DNA of 64,000 bases from the NCBI GenBank assembly GCA_040757355.1, contig JBFLWY010000009.1:11766-75765 (forward strand). Reading direction: 5' to 3'. The notes below the pieces were generated by a model. That model was not told the DNA's origin, did not search any database, and saw nothing but the letters and a program-made list of their open reading frames with translations. Below, one piece after another: positions 23,609-32,705 of the stretch; the stretch's first letter is position 1; every line of letters begins with the position of its first letter. A program made the translations under genes and the position numbers. The stretch is from DTYU01 sp040757355 (lineage in GTDB: Bacteria > Bacillota > Desulfotomaculia > Desulfotomaculales > Ammonificaceae).

Positions 23609-24106
23609 ATGGACGAAAACAAAAAGAAAGAGATTCTGGAACTTCTAGAAGCCAATGCACGGCAGACGCCTCAGGAGATAGCTGCGATGCTGGATATGGA
23701 AACGGCGTCGGTTGAAGAGGCCGTACAGGAGATGGAGCGGGAAGGTCTGATTGTCGGTTATCGAACACTGGTTAACTGGAATAAGATTGGCTTGGAGAGA
23801 GTCACCGCTTTGATTGAGGTAAAGGTCACTCCTCAACGTGACGTTGGGTTCGATGCAGTTGCTGACCGCATTGCGCGCTTTCCGGAAGTGCGGACGATGC
23901 GGTTGATGTCCGGCATGTACGACCTGGCGGTTGAGGTTGAAGGGAGAACGATGCAGGACGTTGCCTTCTTTGTCGCTACCCGTCTGGCGACGATAGAAGG
24001 TGTGGTGAGTACGACGACGCATTTTGTTTTAAAGAGTTACAAGGAAAACGGTGTTCTTTTTGAAAGGAAGGAAGAAACTGCGCCAAGGCTGGTGGTGTCG
24101 CCGTGA
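23609..24106 (+). CDS. Lrp/AsnC-family transcriptional regulator
   Basis: 165 residues from ATG 23609 with AAGGAGG 8 bases upstream; the open frame upstream is the T-box RNA. An N-terminal winged helix (KKKEILELLEANARQTPQEI, then AAMLDMETASVEEAVQEME) is followed by the RAM/AsnC ligand domain (TALIEVKVTPQ, FPEVRTMRLMSGMYDLAVEV, GVVSTTTHFVLKSYKENGV). Such regulators sense amino acids and act as dimers or octamers. Its last four bases overlap the aminotransferase start (GTGA). A regulator placed under a T-box is unusual and puts it in an amino-acid metabolism circuit. Confidence 0.9.
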   Translation: MDENKKKEILELLEANARQTPQEIAAMLDMETASVEEAVQEMEREGLIVGYRTLVNWNKIGLERVTALIEVKVTPQRDVGFDAVADRIARFPEVRTMRLMSGMYDLAVEVEGRTMQDVAFFVATRLATIEGVVSTTTHFVLKSYKENGVLFERKEETAPRLVVSP

Positions 24107-25323
24107 ACTCTTGGGACGAATACGTGAATCCCGTAGTTCGCGATCTCCCGCCCTCCGGGATACGCCGATTTTTTGACCTGGCGGCCGAAATGAAAGGGGT
24201 CATTTCGCTCGGCGTCGGGGAGCCCGATTTCGTAACACCCTGGAGGATACGGGAGGCTAGCATTTACGCGATCGAGAAAGGTTACACCATGTATACCTCA
24301 AACTCGGGCCTGAAAGAGCTCCGGGAGGAGATTTCGCGCTACCTGAACCGGGCTTTTCAACTCCGCTATGACCCCGAAAAGGAGATCCTGATCACAGTCG
24401 GCGTCAGCGAGGCGCTTGACCTGGCTCTCAGGGCGCTTGTTGCAGCGGGGGATGAGGTCTTGATCCCGGAACCGACCTATGTATCGTACATCCCATGCAC
24501 GGTTATGGCAGGCGGTGTTCCGGTACCATTGCGGACTTCGATGGATAACAGCTTCAGGATAACGGCTGATCAGGTGGAGCAGGCGATAACCCCGCGAAGC
24601 AAGGTCCTGCTGTTGGCTTATCCGAACAATCCGACCGGAGCGGTGCTGCCGCGGGCAGAGTTAGAGGATATAGCAGCGGTCGCGAAGGAGCACGACCTTG
24701 TGGTCATCTCCGACGAGATTTACGCTCAGCTTACCTATGACGGCGAACACATTTCCATTGCCCGGTTGCCGGAGATGCGGGAGAGGTCGCTGGTTCTTCA
24801 GGGGTTTTCCAAGGCTTTTGCGATGACAGGGTGGCGGTTGGGTTACGCGGCGGGTAACGAGGCATTCATCGGTGCGATGACCAAGATACACCAGTATACG
24901 ATGCTCTGTGCGCCGATCACCGCCCAGATGGCGGCAATAGAGGCATTGAAAAACGGCTTGCAGGAGATGCGTCAGATGGTGCGGCAGTACAACTACCGGC
25001 GCAGGTTGGTAATCAACGCCTTTAAAGAGATGGGCTTGCCCTGCTTTGAACCGGGGGGCGCGTTTTACGCTTTCCCTTCCATTCGTGAAACCGCGCTCAG
25101 TTCAGAAGAGTTCTGCCAAAGGCTGCTGGTAGAGGAGCGTGTGGCGGTAGTTCCGGGCACCGCGTTTGGCCCGAGCGGCGAGGGATTCATCCGTTGTTCT
25201 TATGCCGCTTCGGTGGCGAATTTGACCGAGGCTTTCAAAAGGATGGCGGCCTTTTTGCAGCGGCTGAAAAAACCGTTGGCCGCCGTTGCGGCACCGCAAG
25301 GGTCCGTGCATTCTGTCAAATAG
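24103..25323 (+). CDS. PLP-dependent aminotransferase, class I/II
   Basis: 406 residues. It is a fold-type I aminotransferase of the AspC/PatA-like group: ISLGVGEPDFVTPWRI, YPNNPTGAVL, VVISDEIYAQLTYD, and the PLP lysine in LQGFSKAFAMTGWRLGYAAG; the C-terminal FIRCSYAAS carries the substrate-carboxylate Arg. The substrate is not certain; the A-discriminator T-box points to aromatic, branched-chain or alanine metabolism more than aspartate. GTG 24103 overlaps the regulator stop by four bases, so the two genes are coupled under the T-box. Confidence 0.92.
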   Translation: MNSWDEYVNPVVRDLPPSGIRRFFDLAAEMKGVISLGVGEPDFVTPWRIREASIYAIEKGYTMYTSNSGLKELREEISRYLNRAFQLRYDPEKEILITVGVSEALDLALRALVAAGDEVLIPEPTYVSYIPCTVMAGGVPVPLRTSMDNSFRITADQVEQAITPRSKVLLLAYPNNPTGAVLPRAELEDIAAVAKEHDLVVISDEIYAQLTYDGEHISIARLPEMRERSLVLQGFSKAFAMTGWRLGYAAGNEAFIGAMTKIHQYTMLCAPITAQMAAIEALKNGLQEMRQMVRQYNYRRRLVINAFKEMGLPCFEPGGAFYAFPSIRETALSSEEFCQRLLVEERVAVVPGTAFGPSGEGFIRCSYAASVANLTEAFKRMAAFLQRLKKPLAAVAAPQGSVHSVK

Positions 25324-25467
25324 ATCGGATTGGACAGTAAAATTGCGTCCGGTTGGAATTGTGCGGCAGGAATATTGCTGCCTGTGTAGAATCAATATAG
25401 AATTCGGTGGCGGGGGCAGAGAACTCGGTCTGTCCCCTTTGTGTTATTTTTAAAGGTTGGTGATCCG

Positions 25468-25890
25468 GTGAAGAAAGAGGTGCTGGTTACCGTCAAGGGA
25501 ACCCTGACCGACGAGCTTGGGGAACAGGAGACAATCGAGCTCATAACCCGTGGAAGTTACTTTTGCCGGAGCGACGATTTTTACATTATGTACAATGAGT
25601 CTGAGGTATCGGGAATGGCTGGGACCACAACCACCCTTAAAGCGGAGCCGCGCCGCGTCACTCTGAACCGGATGGGGGCGCAGGAACTAAAGCAGATTTT
25701 TGAAGTCGGCGTGCCAAACAGGGGCAATTACGTTACACCTTTCGGCAGTATGTTCTGTGACGTTCTCCCGCATAAGGTGGAGGTTGACTTGACAGAAGTG
25801 GGCGGGAGCATTAATTTAGAATATGATTTGGCGCTGGACTGTCAGCGTATAGGCAGCCAGGCGCTGGAGATAACTGTCAGGGAGGTTTAA
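25468..25890 (+). CDS. DUF1934 (YwiB-like) beta-barrel protein
   Basis: 140 residues from GTG 25468 (AAAGG upstream); the frame is open to 25441 without a ribosome site. It reads as a small antiparallel barrel: VLVTVKGTLTDELGEQETIE, SDDFYIMYNESEVSGMAGTT and the C-terminal GGSINLEYDLALDCQ. YwiB-type proteins belong to a calycin-like family of unknown function and lie next to argS in many Firmicutes, as here (ArgS starts 2 bases after its stop). Confidence 0.88.
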   Translation: MKKEVLVTVKGTLTDELGEQETIELITRGSYFCRSDDFYIMYNESEVSGMAGTTTTLKAEPRRVTLNRMGAQELKQIFEVGVPNRGNYVTPFGSMFCDVLPHKVEVDLTEVGGSINLEYDLALDCQRIGSQALEITVREV

Positions 25891-25891
25891 G

Positions 25892-27583
25892 ATGGATTCC
25901 CTTCGAAGCGAGATCCGGGCTGCGATCACCCGCACGCTTCATCAAGCGGCCTTGACCTCCCGGATGGCGCTTGGTATTCCGGAGGGGGTGGAAATCCCGG
26001 ATTTCGTTGTTAACTCGCCCCGTGAAGAAAAATTCGGGGATTTTGCTTCAAATGTAGCTATGCAGATGGCTAAGCTCGCCCGCCGTCCCCCGCGTGAGGT
26101 TGCTGCCGTAATCAACCGGAACTTTGACTATACGCAATGTCCGTGGGTGGAAAGGATAGAAATCGCCGGGCCGGGCTTTCTTAATTTTTATCTCCGGCCC
26201 GAGTGGCTGCATGCGGCGCTCCGTCAGATCATCGTCCGGGGCACGGAATACGGTGCTTCGAAAATAGGCGGCGGGCGTAAGGTTAACGTGGAGTTTGTAA
26301 GTGCTAACCCCACCGGTCTATTACACATGGGAAACGCACGCGGGGCGGCGCTGGGGGACAGCATAGCCTCGCTGTTGGCTTTTTGCGGTTTTGATGTAAC
26401 CCGGGAGTTTTACATTAACGACACAGGACACCAGATAGAGCGGTTCGCAGCTTCCCTTGAGGCCCGCTACTTGCAGCAGTATGGTGAGGACGTTCCCGTG
26501 CCGGAGGACGGTTACCACGGGGAGGATCTCGTTGCGACAGTAAAGCGTTTTATCGCAGCAACCGGGCAAGACTACTTAAAGGCTTCTCCCACACAACGCC
26601 GCGAAGCGCTTGCCCGGTTTGCGGTCTCGGAGAAGATCGATGCGATTCGCTCTTCGCTGGAGAGTTTCGGTGTCCGGTACGACGTTTGGTTTTCAGAGGA
26701 GGAGTTGCATAAGAGTGGAGCGGTGGCGCGCGTTATCGAGGAACTAAAGGCACGGGGGGCCACTTACCGGCACGAAGGAGCTTTGTGGTTTAAGGCCAGC
26801 GATTACGGAATCGAAAAGGACGAGGTTCTGGTGCGCTCTTCAGGTGCCGCAACTTATTTTGCCGCGGACGTTGCTTATCACGTGAACAAGCTCGAACGCG
26901 GTTTCAACTGGCTTATCAACGTTTGGGGGGCGGATCATCACGGACACGTACCGCGGGTGAAAGCGGCGCTGAAAGCGCTCGGCTTCAGCCCGGAAGTTCT
27001 GGATGTGGTAATAATACAGCTCGTGCGCCTCTTCCGTGGCGGAGAAATCGTCCGGATGTCTAAGAGGAGCGGGGAGTTCGTTACGCTTGACGAGTTGCTC
27101 GAGGAAGTCGGAGTGGACGCTGCGCGCTATTTTTTTGTGCACCGCAGTTCCGACAGCCACCTGGATTTCGACCTGGACCTGGCACGGGCGCAGAGCATGG
27201 AGAATCCGGTTTACTATGTTCAATATGCCCATGCCCGGATCACAAGCATTTTTCGGCAGCTTGCCGCGAAAGGGTTACGGTTGCCCGATTTTGCAGCGGT
27301 TGATTTAAGCGTACTGGCTGCAGAAGAGGAAGAGCGGTTGATGCGCAAACTGGCAGATTTCCCCGAGGAGGCGGCGGATGCAGCCCTTGACCTTGCGCCG
27401 CAACGGCTGACCGGCTATATCTATGAGCTGGCTGGGCTCTTTCACTCCTTTTATAATGTACACAGGGTGATCGGTTCCGGCAAGGGCCTGGAAGAAGCGC
27501 GTTTGGCGCTGGTCCATGCGACGGGAATAGTCCTCCGGCAGAGCTTACGGCTGCTGGGAATAAGTGCTCCGGAAAGGATGTAA
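25892..27583 (+). CDS. argS: Arginyl-tRNA synthetase
   Basis: 563 residues, class I synthetase that charges tRNA-Arg; the reaction needs tRNA for amino-acid activation. The N-terminal Add1 domain (residues about 5-90) holds PREEKFGDFASNVAMQMAKL. The HIGH motif is HMGNARGAALGDS after FVSANPTGLL. The second signature is VRMSKRSGEFVTL, a KMSKS form seen in many ArgS, and the C-terminal DALR anticodon-binding domain contains PQRLTGYIYELAGLFHSFYN. ATG 25892 has GGGAGG upstream and is coupled to the DUF1934 gene. Confidence 0.97.
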   Translation: MDSLRSEIRAAITRTLHQAALTSRMALGIPEGVEIPDFVVNSPREEKFGDFASNVAMQMAKLARRPPREVAAVINRNFDYTQCPWVERIEIAGPGFLNFYLRPEWLHAALRQIIVRGTEYGASKIGGGRKVNVEFVSANPTGLLHMGNARGAALGDSIASLLAFCGFDVTREFYINDTGHQIERFAASLEARYLQQYGEDVPVPEDGYHGEDLVATVKRFIAATGQDYLKASPTQRREALARFAVSEKIDAIRSSLESFGVRYDVWFSEEELHKSGAVARVIEELKARGATYRHEGALWFKASDYGIEKDEVLVRSSGAATYFAADVAYHVNKLERGFNWLINVWGADHHGHVPRVKAALKALGFSPEVLDVVIIQLVRLFRGGEIVRMSKRSGEFVTLDELLEEVGVDAARYFFVHRSSDSHLDFDLDLARAQSMENPVYYVQYAHARITSIFRQLAAKGLRLPDFAAVDLSVLAAEEEERLMRKLADFPEEAADAALDLAPQRLTGYIYELAGLFHSFYNVHRVIGSGKGLEEARLALVHATGIVLRQSLRLLGISAPERM

Positions 27584-27677
27584 CCGGGGCGGAATTGCGT
27601 TTTGACGGAGGAGTTTCGGGTTGACCTGCAGCGGTTCATACACAGCAAATAATTCAGTACTATTGGATGGAGGACAT

Positions 27678-29297
27678 ATGGCGAAATACATCTTTGTAAC
27701 CGGCGGTGTGGTTTCTTCTCTCGGAAAAGGAGTGACAGCGGCTTCGGTCGGGAGGCTTTTAAAAAGCCGCGGACTGAGCGTTACGATCCAGAAGCTTGAT
27801 CCCTATATTAACGTGGACCCGGGGACGATGAGTCCGTTTCAACACGGAGAAGTTTTCGTAACCGAAGACGGAGCGGAGACCGACCTTGACCTTGGTCACT
27901 ATGAGCGCTTTATCGATACTCATTTAAACCGGCTGTGCAATATAACCAGCGGCAGTATTTACTGGTCAGTTATCACCAAAGAGCGCCACGGGGATTACTT
28001 GGGTAACACCGTGCAGGTTATCCCGCATATCACCAACGAGATTAAGGAGCGCATTCTCCTTCTGGGGAAAGAAACCGGGGCGGATATAGTGATCGTTGAG
28101 ATCGGGGGTACGGTGGGTGACATCGAGTCCCTGCCGTTTCTCGAGGCCATTCGCCAGTTAAGGATCGATCTTGGCAGGGAAGACACCCTGTATGTTCATG
28201 TTACCCTGGTTCCCTACTTACGGGGGGCGAACGAACAAAAAACCAAACCCACGCAACACAGCGTAAAAGAGTTACGCGGCATAGGGATTCAGCCCGACGT
28301 TATCGTTTGCCGTTCTGAACTGCCGCTTTCTCCCGAGATGAAAAGGAAAATTGCTCTTTTCTGCGACGTTGAACCGCGCGCGGTAATTGAAGCGGTAGAT
28401 GCCCAGACAATTTATGAAGTGCCGCTGCTGCTGGAAGCTCAGGGATTGGGGGATTATGTTGTCCAGCGGCTGGCTTTGAGTTGCCGGCCCGCTGATCTGA
28501 GTGATTGGGAAGAGATGGTCCACCGCTTAAAAAACCCGCGTTCGAGTGTGACCATTGCCCTGGTAGGAAAGTATGTTGAATTAAGGGATGCTTACTTTAG
28601 TATTAACGAAGCGTTCTGCCACGCCGGTATTGCACACAACGTCCGTGTGGATATTAAGCTGGTAAATGCAGAGGAGATTGAGCGTAAGACTCCCCAGGTT
28701 TTGCTCGACGGTGTCGCTGGAATTCTGGTGCCGGGCGGTTTTGGGGAACGCGGTACCGAGGGGAAGATCCAGGCTATACGTTACGCCCGTGAGAACCGGA
28801 TTCCATACCTGGGTATCTGTCTGGGAATGCAGTTGGCGGTGGTAGAGTTCGCCCGTTCGGTACTCGGCCTTGAGGGAGCCAACAGTGCGGAGCTTGATCC
28901 GGCAACGCCGCACCCGGTCATCGATCTCCTACCGGAGCAAAAGGGGATTAAAGACCTTGGCGGGACGATGCGACTCGGGAGTTATCCGTGTCATATCATG
29001 ATGGACTCTCTTACACACCGAGCTTACGGAATGTCAAGGGTGCAAGAGAGGCACCGTCACCGGTATGAATTCAACAACGCTTACCGGGAGGCGTTTGCTC
29101 AAGCAGGATTTCGTTTCAGCGGCCTTTCGCCCGACGAGCGGTTGGTCGAAATCATCGAATTGTCTGATCACCCTTGGTTTGTAGCGACCCAGTTCCATCC
29201 GGAGTTCAAGTCCAGGCCTTCACGGCCGCACCCGTTATTCAGGGATTTCGTGGGTGCCGCTGTTGCTTTCGAAGTCTATCGGGAAAAGAAAGCTTGA
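27678..29297 (+). CDS. pyrG: CTP synthase
   Basis: 539 residues from ATG 27678 (TGGAGG 7 bases upstream); the frame is open to 27621 but the family starts at AKYIFVTGGVVSSLGKGVTA. The amidoligase half has KLDPYINVDPGTMSPFQHGE and EIGGTVGDIESLPFLEA. The glutaminase half has GGFGERGTEGK, nucleophile Cys in YLGICLGMQLAV, and the His/Glu pair in THPEFKSRP (FHPEF). It aminates UTP to CTP using glutamine and ATP. Confidence 0.98.
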   Translation: MAKYIFVTGGVVSSLGKGVTAASVGRLLKSRGLSVTIQKLDPYINVDPGTMSPFQHGEVFVTEDGAETDLDLGHYERFIDTHLNRLCNITSGSIYWSVITKERHGDYLGNTVQVIPHITNEIKERILLLGKETGADIVIVEIGGTVGDIESLPFLEAIRQLRIDLGREDTLYVHVTLVPYLRGANEQKTKPTQHSVKELRGIGIQPDVIVCRSELPLSPEMKRKIALFCDVEPRAVIEAVDAQTIYEVPLLLEAQGLGDYVVQRLALSCRPADLSDWEEMVHRLKNPRSSVTIALVGKYVELRDAYFSINEAFCHAGIAHNVRVDIKLVNAEEIERKTPQVLLDGVAGILVPGGFGERGTEGKIQAIRYARENRIPYLGICLGMQLAVVEFARSVLGLEGANSAELDPATPHPVIDLLPEQKGIKDLGGTMRLGSYPCHIMMDSLTHRAYGMSRVQERHRHRYEFNNAYREAFAQAGFRFSGLSPDERLVEIIELSDHPWFVATQFHPEFKSRPSRPHPLFRDFVGAAVAFEVYREKKA

Positions 29298-29397
29298 ATA
29301 GGGAAAGGCTCTAATTTTAATGTTAAAGGTGTATGTTATTTATAGTTGAAGCAAAAGGGCCGTTTTCGACGCCCGCTGCTGAAATCGGGGTGTTTTC

Positions 29398-30315
29398 GTG
29401 AAAAAGGTCATCGGTGCGCTGGTACTCTGTCTTCTCATAGTGTCAGTGGTTATTGCGGCTATTGTAGGGGGCGGTAAGGGGCCGGTAGGAAAACTACCCG
29501 GCGGGGAAAAAGTCGGTGTCATCTCGATTCAAGGAATAATTACTTCGGAAGGAGTGGACGGCGGACTGTTCGGCGGCGGAACAACAGGGACAGGAGGGGT
29601 GATTGATGCCTTCCGCCGGGCGGAGGAGGACCCTGATATTAGGGCAGTTGTTATCAGGCTTGACAGCCCTGGCGGTACAGCGGCGGCTTCCCAGGAGATT
29701 GCCCAGGCCGTGGGAAGGGTTAGAAAAGCCGGTAAAAAGGTGGTAGCCTCAATGGGGGATGTGGCGGCTTCGGGGGCCTATTGGATTGCCGCTGACAGCG
29801 ACAGGATATTTGCCAATCCGGCTACCATCACCGGGAGCATCGGGGTACTGATAGAGACCGTACAGTTGACCGGGTTGTACGGGAAGCTCGGAATCGCTAA
29901 GGAAACCTTCAAGAGCGGTCCCCATAAGGATATGGGTTCGGAGAGCCGGCCGCTGACCCCCGAGGAAAGGGCCATTTTTCAAGGGATGGTAAACGACATA
30001 TATGACCAGTTTATCAACCGGGTTGCTGAAGGAAGAGGCATGAAACGAGAAGAGGTATTACCTTTAGCCGACGGACGGGTTTTCACCGGGCGGCAGGCGA
30101 AAGAGGTGGGTCTCGTGGATGAACTCGGGGATTTCCACGATGCTGTTCTATATGCAGGGGAAATTGCCGGAATCGAAGGGGAACCTGAGGTGGTGGACCT
30201 GGGGCCGCAGCCTCTATTCTGGGAGATGTTGTTTGGAAGAGTCGGCGGTGGATCGCTGTTTTCGACGGATATGTTGCCGGCATGGCTGCTGTGTCCTTCG
30301 TTAACGCAACAATAG
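29398..30315 (+). CDS. sppA: Signal peptide peptidase SppA, short form
   Basis: 305 residues, the half-length form typical of Gram-positives. One N-terminal membrane anchor (residues 4-24), then a ClpP-like S49 domain facing outward. VIRLDSPGGTAAASQEIA is the substrate-binding strand, the nucleophile Ser is in GDVAASGAYWIAA, and the general-base Lys is in KSGPHKDMGSESRPLT. It degrades cleaved signal peptides in the membrane. GTG 29398 has a CGGGG site 8 bases upstream. Confidence 0.93.
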   Translation: MKKVIGALVLCLLIVSVVIAAIVGGGKGPVGKLPGGEKVGVISIQGIITSEGVDGGLFGGGTTGTGGVIDAFRRAEEDPDIRAVVIRLDSPGGTAAASQEIAQAVGRVRKAGKKVVASMGDVAASGAYWIAADSDRIFANPATITGSIGVLIETVQLTGLYGKLGIAKETFKSGPHKDMGSESRPLTPEERAIFQGMVNDIYDQFINRVAEGRGMKREEVLPLADGRVFTGRQAKEVGLVDELGDFHDAVLYAGEIAGIEGEPEVVDLGPQPLFWEMLFGRVGGGSLFSTDMLPAWLLCPSLTQQ

Positions 30316-30645
30316 GCTGCATTTCACTTCCCAAATCTCACCTCTCAATCGGCCGGCATACCCCAGCTTAAGCCGAACTGTGAACTGTCGAACTGTTTTC
30401 GGAGGACTCTCACGACCATTAATCGCCATCACTGGGGATGAAAATAGTTCAATTGCATGACGTTGAACGTCGAACGTTGAACGTTGAACGGACCCCACCC
30501 AGCACTCAATAGACTTCTTGCACTTCGCAAGGACAGACCTTCATTGAGCTTAATGAAGTGATAGCTTTCAAACTTCAAGGATTACACTGAGTGCTGGTCA
30601 GTCAGTATAAGGTTGAACGCTTATTTTCAGAGGAGGAGGGTCAAC
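30316..30645. repeat. Spacer with heptamer tract and one CCCAGCACTCA element
   Basis: GACGTTGAACGTCGAACGTT plus GAACGTTGAACGG (30460-30491) runs directly into CCCAGCACTCA (30498-30508); TGAGTGCTGG lies at 30588-30597, giving a 100-base element. It is followed by TCAGTCAGTATAAGGTTGAA, the same string that follows the inverse arm at 6186-6196. The AGGAGGAGGG site of the next gene starts 13 bases later. Confidence 0.85.
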
Positions 30646-31326
30646 TTGATAGAAACAACGGGTGAAATTAAGCGACAGGGTTTTTTCGACTTGATATACG
30701 GCATACTTTTTAACCCCGCAACGACCTTCCGGAACATAGCTGAGACGCCCCCTTTCGGGCAAGCCGCCGCGGTTTTCTTTCTTTTAGCGTTTGGTAACGG
30801 TGTTGTGGGGTTGTTCGTCTTTCGTTCGACACTTATGGATGCACCCGGTATTGACACTACCGCTTTAGTCCCGGTTCTTACGGGACTTTCTGGTTTTCTG
30901 CTGTTCTTTACGCTGGCCTTTGCGGGCCTCAGGTGGTTGCTCTATGGTTCCCTCCTTCACCTCTTGGCTGAGCTTTGGGGTGGTAGCGGCACCCCGAAAG
31001 GAACACTTACCGTTTATGCCCTTGCCAGCCTACCGGGTGTCTTTTTGGTGCCGTTGCAGTTGATCCTGACTCTGTTACGGGTTTCGGAAATTGCCAGCGC
31101 CCTGCTGAGCGGTACAGCGGGTCTGGTCATTTTAGTGTGGGGTATGGTGCTCCTGATTGTCGGGATACGTGAGGTACACCGTTTTTCGAGCGGGGCTGCC
31201 ATTTTAACCGTACTTACACCCGTTGCGGTCATTTTAGTCTTCATAGGGATATTTATTGCGGCGATTTTTGTATTTGTAGGGGCGCTCATACCGTTACTTC
31301 CATCCACGATGCTGCCGGAGGGCTGA
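30646..31326 (+). CDS. Yip1-domain membrane protein
   Basis: 226 residues from TTG 30646 with AGGAGGAGGG just upstream. The N-terminal FFDLIYGILFNPATTFRNIA is the typical entry of bacterial Yip1-domain proteins, followed by five or six hydrophobic segments. GGSGTPKGTLTVYALASLPGVF is the usual middle loop. Function unknown; Yip1 proteins in eukaryotes act in membrane traffic, but this does not carry over. The receiver gene begins one base after its stop. Confidence 0.85.
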   Translation: MIETTGEIKRQGFFDLIYGILFNPATTFRNIAETPPFGQAAAVFFLLAFGNGVVGLFVFRSTLMDAPGIDTTALVPVLTGLSGFLLFFTLAFAGLRWLLYGSLLHLLAELWGGSGTPKGTLTVYALASLPGVFLVPLQLILTLLRVSEIASALLSGTAGLVILVWGMVLLIVGIREVHRFSSGAAILTVLTPVAVILVFIGIFIAAIFVFVGALIPLLPSTMLPEG

Positions 31327-31327
31327 A

Positions 31328-31687
31328 ATGTCCTATATCCTGGTAATTGATGATGAACAATATATTTGCTGGTTGGTTGAAGAGGCCTTAACCCCTGCCG
31401 GGTACACAGTTAAGACCACAACCGACTGGCAAAAAGGATTAAAGAAGGCGGCAAGCGAGCCTCCGGCCCTTATATTACTTGACCTTAAACTTCCTGGAGC
31501 AGAGGGAACTGCTTTGCTCAAAGAGATCGAACATTTGGCACCGGGAGTGCCGGTAATAATCATGACTGGAGAAGTGGGAACTCACACTGACTCAAACATC
31601 GCCGGTTTCCTCATCAAACCCTTCAACCTAGATGATTTGCGCCGTTTGGTCCGTAAGACCGTACCGTTTTTGCCAGGAAGACCATAA
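31328..31687 (+). CDS. Stand-alone response-regulator receiver
   Basis: 119 residues, a receiver domain only. ILVIDDEQYICWLVEEAL gives the acidic pair, the phospho-acceptor Asp is in LILLDLKLPGAEG, the Thr in IIMTGE and the Lys in FLIKPFNLDDL. Without an output domain it may act as a phosphorelay intermediate like Spo0F or CheY. It is one base after the Yip1 gene. The only histidine kinase in the window, at 10999, is a possible but unproven partner. Confidence 0.92.
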   Translation: MSYILVIDDEQYICWLVEEALTPAGYTVKTTTDWQKGLKKAASEPPALILLDLKLPGAEGTALLKEIEHLAPGVPVIIMTGEVGTHTDSNIAGFLIKPFNLDDLRRLVRKTVPFLPGRP

Positions 31688-31877
31688 ATTACTTATATGC
31701 ATACAAACAAAAAGGTGTCTTTACTAGCAGGAGTTCGGTACCTTGTGACGAACTACAGCAAAAAGTGGCTTTTGCAGTGGAATATTGAAGTGAAGTTTCA
31801 GACGGCATTACTCGGCTTTGGCAGAGCCACAGATTAGTTCGGGATGGTTGGGTGAAACCTTGAGGAGGTAAGGAATT

Positions 31878-32552
31878 ATGGTTGTTCCCACCGATACAGT
31901 AATCGCTCTGCGCTGTCCTGACTGTGGTAGGTTGGAACTCTTTCACCTATCCCGCTTTTCTATCTCGAAGAAGAGGCCCGGCAGGGTCATATGTTCGTGT
32001 GGTGTGGAAAAGGCCAGAGTTTCAACACGGGACCATATTGCATACAACCTGGACATAGAGTGTACCATTTGCGACCTGCGCCACAACTATCAGTTGTCCG
32101 GGAAGAAGATCTGGTCTTCCGATGTAACGCCGCTTTTGTGCTTAGAAACCGGTTTGGAGCTTGGCAGCATAGGACCCAGGGATAAGGTGCGGGCGACCAT
32201 CCAGACGTATCAGGAAGAACTTGAGGCGCTAATCGAGGAACTTGGGGGTCCAAGTTATTTTTCCAATCCGGACGTTATGTTCGAGGTGCTCAACTATCTA
32301 CAGGAAATGGCCGACGAAGGCGGTATTTTCTGTCCTTGTGGGAAAAACCGGATAGAGCTTGAGGTTTTACCCGACCGTTTGGAGTTGCGGTGCAAAAATT
32401 GTGATCGGATAACGACGATTTATGCGGAAACAGAGGAGGACTTTATTCATCTTCAGGAACTTCCGGCAATCGAACTCTCCCGGCGAGGCTTCTGTAGCTT
32501 GGATAGTGTCACACGCGGTAAGAAAAAGGGGATCAAGAGGGATAATAAATAG
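31878..32552 (+). CDS. Zinc-ribbon-like conserved protein
   Basis: 224 residues, soluble. Cys pairs are arranged as possible zinc ribbons: ALRCPDCGRLELF with VICSCGVE, IECTICDLRHNYQ, IFCPCGKNRIELE with LRCKNCDRITTIY. The middle (IQTYQEELEALIEELGGPSY, then NPDVMFEVLNYLQEMADEGG) is helical. From memory, similar proteins sit near fba and rho in Desulfotomaculum-type genomes; no function is known. ATG 31878 has TGAGGAGG 9 bases upstream. Confidence 0.75.
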   Translation: MVVPTDTVIALRCPDCGRLELFHLSRFSISKKRPGRVICSCGVEKARVSTRDHIAYNLDIECTICDLRHNYQLSGKKIWSSDVTPLLCLETGLELGSIGPRDKVRATIQTYQEELEALIEELGGPSYFSNPDVMFEVLNYLQEMADEGGIFCPCGKNRIELEVLPDRLELRCKNCDRITTIYAETEEDFIHLQELPAIELSRRGFCSLDSVTRGKKKGIKRDNK

Positions 32553-32705
32553 AGTTTAACGTTAGAAAATACTCGCGGTAGTAAAAGGACTGTTTGCTTC
32601 AAGTACTGGAAGAACTCGCTTGAGTTATCTGTTCTTGTTATTAACCTGTTTCAGTGCCACCCATGCTCCTCCTTATTCAGGCGCCCCTATCGACGGAGGT
32701 AATAC

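Noticed and set aside
31698..31838. 46-residue open frame starting ATG 31698 before the zinc-ribbon gene
   Set aside because: No ribosome site and no recognisable feature; it overlaps a leader motif shared with 25363.
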